27,404 bases of DNA from Elusimicrobia bacterium RIFOXYB2_FULL_49_7. Its GTDB lineage: Bacteria; Fibrobacterota; OXYB2-FULL-49-7. The first letter of the stretch is position 1, and every line of letters starts with the position of its first letter. Below the pieces are notes generated by a model. It saw only the letters and a program-made list of their open reading frames with translations, had not been told where the DNA came from and ran no database searches. Position numbers and translations under genes: made by a program. This document shows positions 10,287 to 18,500 of the stretch, piece after piece. The stretch is taken from the NCBI GenBank assembly GCA_001800515.1, contig MGVN01000157.1, positions 1 to 27,404 on the forward strand, read 5' to 3'.

Positions 10287-11918
10287 TTACCAGAAGAAAT
10301 CAAATGTTGTGGAAAAAATAGCGTTTTTATTTCCGGAAATGGATTGATCGTAATTCAGGCGGACTTCAAACCGTTTCAACCATTCCTGTTGCAATTCAAG
10401 CCCGCACCATTGTGTTTGGGTGATTTTCCCTTGCAAGAATTGCTTGTTATCGGAATCGATCCCATCTCGATGATAGTCCGTGATTCGACTTCCCGGACCG
10501 TCTCCATGGCGGGTTTGCGAAAAAGAGAGGGCTGCTGATGTGCGCCGATGAGGCATGAGCTCCAGCCGAAGAAAAAGGCCGTCTGAATTGGGGCCAAGAA
10601 AGCTGCCGATGGGAGAACCGTAGTGCCGGAAACGGTGACTTTCACCGAAAAAGTGGGTATAGACCCATGGTTCGATGCGCGAGTATTCCGCTGAGAAAAT
10701 CATGTCCGCAAACAAGAGCGGAAGGGCGTACCGGCTTCCAAGTGTAAGGCCCCATTTATTATACCATTTCTTTTCAAAAAAGCTGGCAGGACTTTTTAAA
10801 TCGTCAATTAAAAGTTCGCTATAGAATTCCAAGCCGTCCATCGGATGGACCGACAGATCGAAAGAAAGCAGAGTATTATCACGATCACCGTTGTAATGTT
10901 GAGCAAAAAAATAGGGGACAAAGGGAATGGCGTAAATGGCATCCAGGCTGCGTTCGTCGAAAGCGGACCATTCCGGCCTGGTCGTGTCCCCGTCCGGCGT
11001 ACGATCACCATAGACCACGGCTTCATTGACCGCAGCTTGGATATTCCATGGTAATTGACATTCCACGCGGTGGGCAAAAAGGAACTTATCCCGAAAACGT
11101 TCCCCTTTGATGAGGTTGATGGTCTGTAGGTAATGAAATCGAGAAAGGTTAGCATAGGCGCGAAGGGAACCCATAGGCGGCCAGTTGCCGGACAGTAGAA
11201 GCGGACTGAATTGCGCTGGTCCCCATTTCATCTTGTCCACGGATAGGGACAGGCCATAGGTTTTTGATTCAAAAAAAAGACCGCTTTCAAAGGTATCCCA
11301 GGATTTTTTATCTGATGCTACACTATCCCGGAAGATGTTGTAGGGATAACCGTGTTCCGGATTGTAGTCATGGGGGGGGTAGCGTTTACGATTACTCGAT
11401 TCATTGCCTACTTCGGCAAGGGCGAAAAAAGCAATTTTATCTTGAATAACCCCGCGCATACCTCCGTATAAAAGAAGGGTATTGTAAGAGGTCCCATTGT
11501 CGGAAAAATGACCGATGGAATCTTTGAGACCCAAGTTTATTACAAGGCGGTTATATCCAAGGGAGTCTGAATATTGATAAAGGGGCGGGTAAAGGGCTGG
11601 ACCGATATTAGCGCCTGAATTTGGAAGCTCCATCCGAAATCGATCAAGGAAATAATCCAATTCCTCTTTTTCCACGGACAAGAGCTGAATTTCTCCGTTC
11701 CGAGCTCTTGTGTTAAGGGATTTCAGAAAAGCGGCAGTTACATTACGCGACCAAGGAAGGGTATTGAACGAAGTGCTCTCAAAATTATGGCGAAGATGAA
11801 TTCTCTGAAGAAAAGAGTAGACCGGATCGCTTAACGGAATAGCGGGGGAGGCCGGCATGGTCCAAAGCCAGGAGACAAAGAAAAAAAGGCAAGATAAGAA
11901 GAAAATCGTAATTTTCAT
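10287..11918 (-). CDS. Wzi-like (capsule assembly family) outer-membrane beta-barrel protein
   Basis: 543 residues, starting at ATG with a hydrophobic signal sequence (residues 1-~25, cleavage probably near PASPA). The segment after it (LSDPVYSFLQRI, then PWSR) resembles the helical N-terminal part of Wzi-like proteins. The remainder is barrel-like, with 'KWGPAQFSPLLLSGNWPP' near residue 230 and 'GSPIGSFLGPNSDGL' near 430-445, and the chain ends in an aromatic C-terminal strand (TFDFFW), as outer-membrane barrels do. Wzi in enteric bacteria anchors capsule at the cell surface; in FCB bacteria the family is often annotated as capsule assembly, but substrates are mostly untested. The start has no convincing Shine-Dalgarno sequence. 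The gene converges on the giant gene to its left with only 9 bp between stops, and diverges from the sppA-like gene across 35 bp. No capsule biosynthesis genes are in the window, so the role is inferred from family resemblance. Confidence 0.8.
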   Translation of the reverse strand: MKITIFFLSCLFFFVSWLWTMPASPAIPLSDPVYSFLQRIHLRHNFESTSFNTLPWSRNVTAAFLKSLNTRARNGEIQLLSVEKEELDYFLDRFRMELPNSGANIGPALYPPLYQYSDSLGYNRLVINLGLKDSIGHFSDNGTSYNTLLLYGGMRGVIQDKIAFFALAEVGNESSNRKRYPPHDYNPEHGYPYNIFRDSVASDKKSWDTFESGLFFESKTYGLSLSVDKMKWGPAQFSPLLLSGNWPPMGSLRAYANLSRFHYLQTINLIKGERFRDKFLFAHRVECQLPWNIQAAVNEAVVYGDRTPDGDTTRPEWSAFDERSLDAIYAIPFVPYFFAQHYNGDRDNTLLSFDLSVHPMDGLEFYSELLIDDLKSPASFFEKKWYNKWGLTLGSRYALPLLFADMIFSAEYSRIEPWVYTHFFGESHRFRHYGSPIGSFLGPNSDGLFLRLELMPHRRTSAALSFSQTRHGDGPGSRITDYHRDGIDSDNKQFLQGKITQTQWCGLELQQEWLKRFEVRLNYDQSISGNKNAIFSTTFDFFW

Positions 11919-11953
11919 GAATTGATAAGAATATAATAATTATCTTTTCCAAT
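11919..11953. promoter_or_regulatory. 35-bp AT-rich divergent intergenic region, likely carrying promoters for both flanking genes
   Basis: This is the whole gap between the divergent Wzi-like and SppA-like start codons. It is very AT-rich and contains TATAAT on the plus strand at 11932-11937, about 16 nt before the SppA ATG; the minus strand offers TATATT- and TATTAT-like hexamers in the same place. Any -35 elements would fall inside the opposite gene's first codons, and I see no strong one. Neither start codon has a GGAG-type ribosome-binding site, so transcripts would have very short leaders. Confidence 0.35.
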
Positions 11954-14242
11954 ATGAAAAAAATGCTTCTAATCTTGCTGTGTGTGCTGCCGATTGTTGC
12001 GGCAGACCTCGATTTATCGCCTTCTATAACCGATAATGCGCTATCCGTTATAGCTAATCCTGCCGGGCTGGCTACCTATCGGAATGCCAATATGGCACTC
12101 CGGTCTGGTTTTCATCCGGATAGTGGTATGGAAGGAGGGCTGTCCATCAAAGGTTTTGGACTCGGTTTTTATTCAAAAAACGGAATTCGTGCATTTTATC
12201 TCGCAAATGGTTTTCGCCTGGGTAGGGGGCTTTCTATTGGTATGCGTACCGGATATGTTGACACGGAGCGTGACGATTACTATAACTACGATATCGGTTT
12301 CCTGTACCGACCTTTCAGTTTCCTTTCCTTGGGTGTTGCAACTGATAACTTTATCCACGGTGGGGTTGATGAGGTGACTGCAATGACTGCCAGCGTGGCT
12401 GTTCGACCGGTTGAATTTGCAACGATCCATTATGATATGACACATATTAATCAAACTCTATTTCCGGCTGTTGGAGCGGAGTTTGATCTGGGAGGACTTG
12501 TTTTAACGGGAAAGGCGGAACTTAAATCAGAATTTTATTCCGCCGGCCTCTCCTTCAGTTTGCCTAATTTCCAAGGAGGTGCACTTTTTCCCATTAATAA
12601 AAAAAAGGGTGAAGGACGTTTCTCTGTTTGGGTCGGGGTCGATCGTAAATCCTCTATCGTCCCTTTGCCCGGGCAGACCGCTGTGATTGAAATCAGTGGG
12701 GAGTTCCTGGATATTTATCCGGAATTCAGTCTCTTTGGAGGTGCGGGTGCGCAGCCTTTGGGACGTGTGCTGACACAGCTTAGAAATGCCGCTAACGACG
12801 AAGATATTCGTTCGATTATCCTCAAGATAGGCAATATTCAATCCGGTCTCGGTATGGTGGAGGAGATTCGCAACGCAATCCTGGACCTCCGGATTGCAGG
12901 AAAACGGGTTGTCTGTTATTTGGATGATGTTGAACTCCTGGAATACTATCTGGCATGCGCTGGAGATGAAATTGTCGTGGCTCCTGGCGGAGCATGGATG
13001 GTCGCGGGTGTTAGGGCGGAAATTACCTTTTTTAAAGGTACTTTGGATAAAATCGGCGTAAAAGCGGAATTTCAACGGGTGGGCGAGTATAAGAGTGCGG
13101 TCGAACCCTTTACGCGTGACTCTATTTCACCTGCTTTCCGGGAGAATGAAGAGGCTCTTCTCAAGTCGGTTTTCGACCACTTGGTTGACGGTATTGCCAA
13201 TGCCCGGGATATTGAGCGGCAAAAGGTTCTGGAGGCTATCGATTTAGGCAATCTTTCACTGAAAGAGGCGGTGGACAAAGGGTTTATCAACCGAACCGGC
13301 TATTTTAATCAGTTGTTAACAGAGCTTTCACCCAAACGGGAAAGCGGAGTCAATCTTGAGGAGCGCAGCTATTATACAACCGGATGGCGTATGAAGAAGC
13401 GAATCGTAGTTATTGCTGCCACAGGGACTATTGTACCCGGAGAATCCTTTACCGACATACTATCCGGTGAGGTATTTATGGGGTCAGAAACCATTGCTAA
13501 GTTTCTCAAGAATGTCCGTAGGGATCCCGGGGTTAAAGCGGTCGTGTTCCGTATTAACAGCGGCGGCGGGTCCGGGGTTGCATCGGATATCATCTGGCAT
13601 GAAGTAGAGGAGCTTAAAAAGGTGGGCAAGCCGGTTATTGTCTCCATTGGGGATGTTGCTGCGTCCGGTGGGTATTATATCGCCTGCAATGCAGATACCA
13701 TTGTCAGCGATGCCGGTTCCATTGTAGGAAGTATCGGCGTTTTTACCGGAAAATTCGTACTCAAAGGTTTGTATGACAAAATCGGAATAAAAAAAGAAAT
13801 AATCAAATTCGGCCGTAATGCGGATGTTTTTTCTGATTACCATGAATTTACTGACGAGCAACGAATACAGATTCAGACCGCTATTAATGAATTTTATGAC
13901 GGCTTTATAACTAAGGTGGCTCAAGGACGGAAAATGACAAAGGAGCATGTTGATTCTCTTGGTAAGGGCAGGGTTTACACCGGTATTCAAGCAAAGGAAT
14001 TGGGATTGGTTGATGTTATCGGAGATTTAGCTGATGCCTTGGATATTGCAAAAAGCAAGGCGGGTTTTAAGGATTCAGAAAATCCGGATATTGAAATCTT
14101 TCCGAAACGGAAGGGCTTTTTTCAAAATATGATGGAAGAGGAAAGCGAGACAAAAGCAGCCCAATCTTTTGTCCGTATGCTTACCATTATGAACAACCAG
14201 AAAGTTATGGCTATTATGCCATATAGACTGAAAATTGAATAA
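11954..14242 (+). CDS. sppA: SppA-type signal peptide peptidase with N-terminal outer-membrane-barrel-like extension
   Basis: 762 residues with a signal peptide (1-~17, cleavage near VAA|DLDL). Residues ~18-237 form a glycine- and aromatic-rich beta-strand domain opening with 'ANPAGLA', like the start of FCB outer-membrane barrels. From ~238 come two crotonase-fold halves as in the long (67 kDa) SppA. The first half holds VGEYKSAVEPF with the general-base lysine at K380; the second holds AASGGYYIA with the nucleophile serine at S571. The K-S spacing of 191 is close to the ~200 in the E. coli enzyme (K209/S409), so the Ser-Lys dyad is intact. SppA degrades leftover signal peptides in the inner membrane; here the usual N-terminal anchor appears replaced by the barrel-like domain, so its location and substrate may differ. 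The ATG at 11954 was chosen because it begins the signal peptide; another ATG lies three codons on. No clear Shine-Dalgarno is seen. Confidence 0.9.
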   Translation: MKKMLLILLCVLPIVAADLDLSPSITDNALSVIANPAGLATYRNANMALRSGFHPDSGMEGGLSIKGFGLGFYSKNGIRAFYLANGFRLGRGLSIGMRTGYVDTERDDYYNYDIGFLYRPFSFLSLGVATDNFIHGGVDEVTAMTASVAVRPVEFATIHYDMTHINQTLFPAVGAEFDLGGLVLTGKAELKSEFYSAGLSFSLPNFQGGALFPINKKKGEGRFSVWVGVDRKSSIVPLPGQTAVIEISGEFLDIYPEFSLFGGAGAQPLGRVLTQLRNAANDEDIRSIILKIGNIQSGLGMVEEIRNAILDLRIAGKRVVCYLDDVELLEYYLACAGDEIVVAPGGAWMVAGVRAEITFFKGTLDKIGVKAEFQRVGEYKSAVEPFTRDSISPAFRENEEALLKSVFDHLVDGIANARDIERQKVLEAIDLGNLSLKEAVDKGFINRTGYFNQLLTELSPKRESGVNLEERSYYTTGWRMKKRIVVIAATGTIVPGESFTDILSGEVFMGSETIAKFLKNVRRDPGVKAVVFRINSGGGSGVASDIIWHEVEELKKVGKPVIVSIGDVAASGGYYIACNADTIVSDAGSIVGSIGVFTGKFVLKGLYDKIGIKKEIIKFGRNADVFSDYHEFTDEQRIQIQTAINEFYDGFITKVAQGRKMTKEHVDSLGKGRVYTGIQAKELGLVDVIGDLADALDIAKSKAGFKDSENPDIEIFPKRKGFFQNMMEEESETKAAQSFVRMLTIMNNQKVMAIMPYRLKIE

Positions 14243-14261
14243 ATGCTAACTTGTTGATTAA

Positions 14262-14441
14262 TCAGGCAAAGACATCAAAGCGATTTCCAACTCCTGTGGG
14301 AGAAGGTGAAGCTTTGGGCATGGCTTGGATAAGTTGGTTAATCTGTTTAGCGGGTATGTCCTGTGCTTTTTTTAGAAGAGAAGTTGTAACAGACAGGTTC
14401 ATATTGCCGGTTACTGCATTAATAAGTGAGTTGATTTCCAT
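14262..14441 (-). CDS. YjfB-like putative motility protein (59 aa)
   Basis: A small gene in the gap between sppA and thiL. The product begins MEINSLINAVTGNMNLSV, continues with a helical SLLKKAQDIPAKQINQLIQ segment, and ends in a Pro/Ser-rich tail followed by GVGNRFDVFA and TGA. That layout (short 'MDI..L' start, 'vS..vLKKA.d' helix, Pro-rich linker, G-x-(x)-D-V-x-A end) matches the small YjfB family annotated as putative motility protein, whose molecular role is not known. A strong GGAGAAG ribosome-binding site lies 7 nt before the ATG, and a sigma28-like promoter lies just upstream, both supporting a real, flagellar-regulated gene. It is convergent with sppA (19 bp between stops) and divergent from thiL. 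There is no signal peptide or membrane segment. An 84-codon frame on the opposite strand is a shadow. Family assignment is by eye. Confidence 0.82.
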   Translation of the reverse strand: MEINSLINAVTGNMNLSVTTSLLKKAQDIPAKQINQLIQAMPKASPSPTGVGNRFDVFA

Positions 14442-14448
14442 AAATAGA

Positions 14449-14455
14449 CTTCTCC
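14449..14455 (-). promoter_or_regulatory. Ribosome-binding site of the YjfB-like gene
   Basis: On the minus strand this reads GGAGAAG, 7 nt before the ATG at 14441. It fixes the start codon and is the strongest evidence that this very short frame is translated. Confidence 0.8.
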
Positions 14456-14462
14456 ATTACTA

Positions 14463-14489
14463 TTATCGTCAAAAAGCGGCTGGACTTGA
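14463..14489 (-). promoter_or_regulatory. Putative sigma28 (FliA/SigD-type) promoter for the YjfB-like gene
   Basis: The minus strand reads TCAAGTCC at 14489-14482, an 11-nt spacer, then GACGATAA at 14470-14463. The known enteric sigma28 consensus is TAAAGTTT, 11 nt, GCCGATAA. The -10 matches 7 of 8 bases, the -35 matches 5 of 8, and the spacing is exact. Transcription would begin just upstream of the ribosome-binding site at 14455, giving a very short leader. The match was found by reading; the consensus of this organism's own sigma factor is unknown. Confidence 0.6.
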
Positions 14490-14527
14490 AGCGTATTTAT
14501 TGTGATGTTGGCGATGTAGTAGTAGCT

Positions 14528-14537
14528 TGTTATAACA
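14528..14537. repeat. 10-bp perfect palindrome next to the thiL ribosome-binding site
   Basis: TGTTATAACA reads the same on both strands. Its last base is the first base of the AGGAG that precedes thiL. It could be an operator half-site pair, a promoter -10 element for one of the divergent genes, or chance in an AT-rich stretch. Confidence 0.35.
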
Positions 14538-14541
14538 GGAG
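14537..14541 (+). promoter_or_regulatory. Ribosome-binding site of thiL
   Basis: AGGAG followed by 5 nt and the GTG start at 14547. It decides the unusual GTG start; there is no in-frame ATG close by. Confidence 0.75.
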
Positions 14542-14546
14542 ATAGG

Positions 14547-15503
14547 GTGCGTGAGTTCAGGTTGATTAATAGGATTGCGTCCAAGATTGGTCGGCCGTTT
14601 CGGGCCGGATTTCTGGGCATAGGGGATGATTGTGCTGTCTTGCCTAAGGATGGTACGACTTTATCTCTTATTTCAACGGATACCTTTAATGAAGGCATCC
14701 ATTTCAATCGTCAATGGTCCAGCTTTTATCAGGCAGGATATAAGGCGGGTGCGTCGGCAATTAGTGACATTGCTGCTATGGGGGGAGAGGTTACCGCTCT
14801 TTTCTCTGCGATCTCTATTCCTCGATCCATGTCAGAAAAAGAGGTAATGGCTTTTTACCGTGGCTTAATGACGGTTTGCAAAAAGTCCGAAGCTACTATC
14901 ATGGGTGGGGACACCACAGCTGCCTTGCATGACTTCTCTGCAACCATCACAGTGATTGGAGAGGTAAAGAATCGTAATTTATGCACCCGTTCGGGGGCAA
15001 TATACGGGAATGACATTTTTCTTACCGGTCCGGTAGGTTATTCATTGGCTGGTTGGATGTTATTAAAGAAAAAAAAGCACAAAATGGGCCGACTTGAAAA
15101 AATGGCAATCCGAAAACATCTATTTCCAGATTCCAGAATAGATGTTGTATCTGCTTTAATGGCAGGCGGTAAGTTGACATCCATGATTGATATCAGCGAT
15201 GGCCTTTCTTCAGAATTATCTCATTTGGCAAAGGCTTCAGGTGTAAGATTCATTATTGATGCAGCGGCATTGTTAACTATCCCAGGCTTGGTTTCTCTTG
15301 CCGGAAAAGTAAAAATGGATCCGGTTTCCCTTGCCTTATCCAGTGGAGAAGAATATGAGCTTCTTTTTACGGCACAACCGGGATATCATTCGCCCTATGC
15401 CTTTAAAATAGGTTGTGTCGAAAAAGGGACCGGGGTCTTTTTAAAGGTTAAAAACCGGCTGCAAAGAGTAATGCCAACCGGTTTTGAGCATTTCGCATCA
15501 TAG
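14547..15503 (+). CDS. thiL: Thiamine-monophosphate kinase
   Basis: ThiL phosphorylates thiamine monophosphate with ATP to give thiamine diphosphate, the last step of cofactor synthesis, in the cytoplasm. The 318-residue length is normal for the family. Visible family motifs in order: GIGDD (24-28), STDTFNEGIHF (43-53, with the conserved Asp at 45 and His at 52), SDIAAMGG (73-80), MGGDTT (119-124), ISDGLSSEL (216-224) and SSGEEYELLF (265-274). These supply the Mg-ATP and substrate aspartates of the PurM/ThiL fold. One small departure is AISD where many members have N-L-S-D. The GTG start is supported by the AGGAG five bases upstream. It stands alone: no other thiamine genes are nearby. It is followed by a strong terminator and is divergent from the YjfB-like gene, with which it shares a 105-bp upstream region. 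Confidence 0.95.
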   Translation: MREFRLINRIASKIGRPFRAGFLGIGDDCAVLPKDGTTLSLISTDTFNEGIHFNRQWSSFYQAGYKAGASAISDIAAMGGEVTALFSAISIPRSMSEKEVMAFYRGLMTVCKKSEATIMGGDTTAALHDFSATITVIGEVKNRNLCTRSGAIYGNDIFLTGPVGYSLAGWMLLKKKKHKMGRLEKMAIRKHLFPDSRIDVVSALMAGGKLTSMIDISDGLSSELSHLAKASGVRFIIDAAALLTIPGLVSLAGKVKMDPVSLALSSGEEYELLFTAQPGYHSPYAFKIGCVEKGTGVFLKVKNRLQRVMPTGFEHFAS

Positions 15504-15530
15504 AGAAAATCACAATCAGGATTTATTAAC

Positions 15531-15573
15531 AAAAACACCGGAAGCGAGTTATTCCCCGCTTCCGGTGTTTTTT
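15531..15573. terminator. Bidirectional intrinsic terminator between thiL and the convergent giant gene
   Basis: A perfect 16-bp inverted repeat: left arm 15531-15546, 10-nt loop 15547-15556, right arm 15557-15572, with a GC-rich core (CACCGGAAGCG). On the plus strand it ends in a run of six T; on the minus strand the A-rich left edge becomes a T-run. It lies 27 bp after the thiL stop and 20 bp after the stop of the minus-strand gene, so it can terminate both. Confidence 0.93.
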
Positions 15574-15592
15574 ATTATCCAGCCTATGTATT

Positions 15593-18500
15593 TTATTTTG
15601 TCATTATCATCTGTTTTGTTTTGGTGAAAATTTCCTTATTGTTTGGTCCTTTAATTGAGATGCGATAGAGGTATATTCCGGAAGCCACCAGCTTACCATG
15701 ATCGTCGTGTCCGTTCCATAGAATTTGCTTATAGCCCGGATTGGCTACGTCATTCACCAAGGTACGTACCAACTGTCCTCGAAGGTTATAGAGCTTGAGG
15801 GATACATGGGTTTCTGAAATAAAGCTTCCTTTAGTGAAGTCTTTTACCTCATACAGAATCGTGGTCATTGGATTGAATGGATTCGGAAAGTTTTGGGCCA
15901 ATAGGAAGTTTACCGGTTCCGTGCGGGTGATATTGGCTGCGATAAAATCCTTATCACCAACAACGAGCTTCAGAGATTGGCTTGAGCCTTTGGGGGCATA
16001 GAGGCCGTAATTTCCCTTGATACCCGTCAGATTGCTGGCATAGCCACGGGATGGGTCGTCTACCCAGACCTGCCATCCCTCCGGAAGAGATTCCAGACGG
16101 GATAATGCGAAGGAATAATCCGAGGCTTTTTCTGCTTTATTATTGAGGAAGAGCGTCCAGATTTTTCCCTGATGCTCATCTTTTTTCATTGCGCGGCAAA
16201 GCAAGGTATTTTTCTCACTCAAAATGCCAAATGAAAGGTTCTTATTTAGGGAGGGAAGGTCTGGCAGGGACCAAGCGTTTCCACTGATACCAACTTCATT
16301 GAATTTGTCGATAACCTGTCCGGTCTTATCCTTAAGTGAGACCAGCAAAGACCAACCGGTATTGTCCGAAATGGACTTGCTTGCATATGGGTCGTAGTTA
16401 AGCAGGTCCGGATTGCTGACAACAGGTACGATTAAGCTGTCTCCCGGATAGAGATAGACGGCAAATCCCTGTGCATAGTCTGTGGCGAGAAGGGATTGGC
16501 TATAAACGGGTTCCCAAGAGGGAAGGGTGGGTATGGAATCATTAATGATGAATAGACGGACATCCAAAGCGGGACGGGTGGAACCGGTGACAGAGACGTT
16601 TTTCATGGCGGTTAGACTGACTTCGCCGAGGAAGGGTGCAGCGCAGAGATACCATCCTTCGATCGTGGCATGTTTCAGGAGAAAGCCTTTGTTGGGTACA
16701 TTGATTTGCGGGGTGGTTGCCGAAAGGATGTTCAACGGTATTTCCTTATCCCCGAATTCACGGGCAATCATAAAGAAAGATTCACCGGATTTGACTTTAA
16801 AGGCGGGATCCGCTTCTACGCCCTCTTTTCCTTTTGTCGAGGGATGAAACTCGATAATGCCACTTGCCGTGGCAGTATCTTTTTTGAATAGGCGAAACCT
16901 TTCTCGATCGTAGATACCTTTTGAATAATCCTTCATCACATAAAGGATATCCCTGTTTTCTTCGGGCAAGTCATAGGGGAGGCTCAATAATTGATACTGA
17001 TTATCCACATCCCGATAGGTTACTTGTACGCTGTCGAATGTTTTTGTGCAGCGCATATAGCGATATTGGCGATATGTGCGATTGTTGCTGTTTCGATCCG
17101 TAACCCAAAAGGCGGCAAAAATGCCTTGCTTAATGGCTTCATCTGATACCAAATTTCCGATTGAAATGGCGGTATCCAATGAAACTTGGGTCTGATGAGA
17201 CAATGACTGAGAAAAGAGATCCACGAAACCGGTTCCTTCATTATACGCCAAAAGCTTGACCTCAGCAGTCAAGTTGACGGTGTTATCCGTGGCCTGAAAG
17301 CGAAGGTAAAGGGAATCGCTGCTTGAATTCAGCGTGAGCGTGCTTCCGGACCCATCGATACGGACTTTGGCGGTATCAATGGAAACAAAGTAGAACACGG
17401 AATCCGAGGTGGTCGCATTAGCGATATCCGTTACCCCCGGAAAGGTTTGATTGGCTATCACTAACTTGTTTTGCACGGCATCATATTCACCACCGACATA
17501 TTCGATGGTTCCATTCAGCTTATTCCATTTATAGACGGCGACCAATTCCGGGTCAAAACCGGGAAGCGTGGTATCAACAACAAAGCTGAGGGTGATGCCT
17601 TTTTCCCACATCGACAGATCATCCGCTTTGGGGAAGGAAACGGCAATGGCATATCCTCCGGGATTCGCGTAGGAAAGACCGTTACTGACAAGGGTGTTAA
17701 AGGTGGCGGTAGGAAAGGCGAAAACACTGCTGTAATAGCGGACGGTATCCGTACGAAGGGCTTCCACAAGAGAGCGCACCGTGTCAGAATAGGTCAAGAT
17801 GGGAAGGGAAATGATGAAATCACCATTGTTGTAGGATTGGGATTCGCCGGGCAGGATGACCTCTCCCTGATTATCCCCGGGGTTCCAACCGGGCAGGAAG
17901 TAGGTTGTATCGTAATGATTTTGGAACCTGTCAAGGAAGCGCATATAGGCGCCATACGTATTGGCGACCGTAATGCGGGTGGTGTCCGAGGTAACGACGA
18001 TAATTGAATCCAGATTTTGAGGGTCTGTTCTGGACAGTCTGATGGTATCCAGTTCGGTCGTGTCGCTGATGGCCATAATGTGCAGGATTTGGTTCGGCGC
18101 ATCCACGTTAAGAACCACTTTTAGGGAATGGTTGGCCGGTGAAGGGGGACGGGCATCCACAATAAGCGAACGCTTGTATAAGGTATCTGACGCCGCAGGA
18201 ACCGGGCCCATTTGGTCGCTTAAAGAAAAGGCAATAGATAACGTGTTGGTATCCGTATTGGCCAGACTACGTCTTGTATTGGAGGCATCGTAAAAGAGAG
18301 AAGCGGATGTAATACGGATATAGGCCGTATAAGTACTTTCGGGAACAATGTGGGTATTGTAGACATCCGAATAATATCCGGAACGGAAATTGCCGGATTG
18401 AAAATCGCGCAACGAAGTTGTTAATGCCGTATCATTCAAGGTGTATTGGATTTTAAGGGCCAATTCCGGATCGACGGCATCATTGGCCCGGAAGGTAACG

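Noticed and set aside
10310..10335. A/T-rich imperfect inverted repeat (GGAAA...TTTCC) near the end of the Wzi-like gene as a terminator
   Set aside because: It lies inside the coding sequence, has mismatched A/T pairs and lacks a GC-rich stem.
14255..14264. TGATTAATCA palindrome at the stop codon of the YjfB-like gene
   Set aside because: It is short and AT-rich with no T-run; it is probably chance and not a terminator.
14251..14505. 84-codon plus-strand frame with TTG start between sppA and thiL
   Set aside because: It is antisense to the YjfB-like gene, has no ribosome-binding site, and its product resembles nothing; the minus-strand frame has a site, a promoter-like element and a recognisable family pattern.
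14508..14536. TTGGCG-(17)-TATAAC as a sigma70 promoter for thiL
   Set aside because: The spacing fits, but transcription would start at about 14542, after the AGGAG at 14537-14541, so the ribosome-binding site would not be transcribed.
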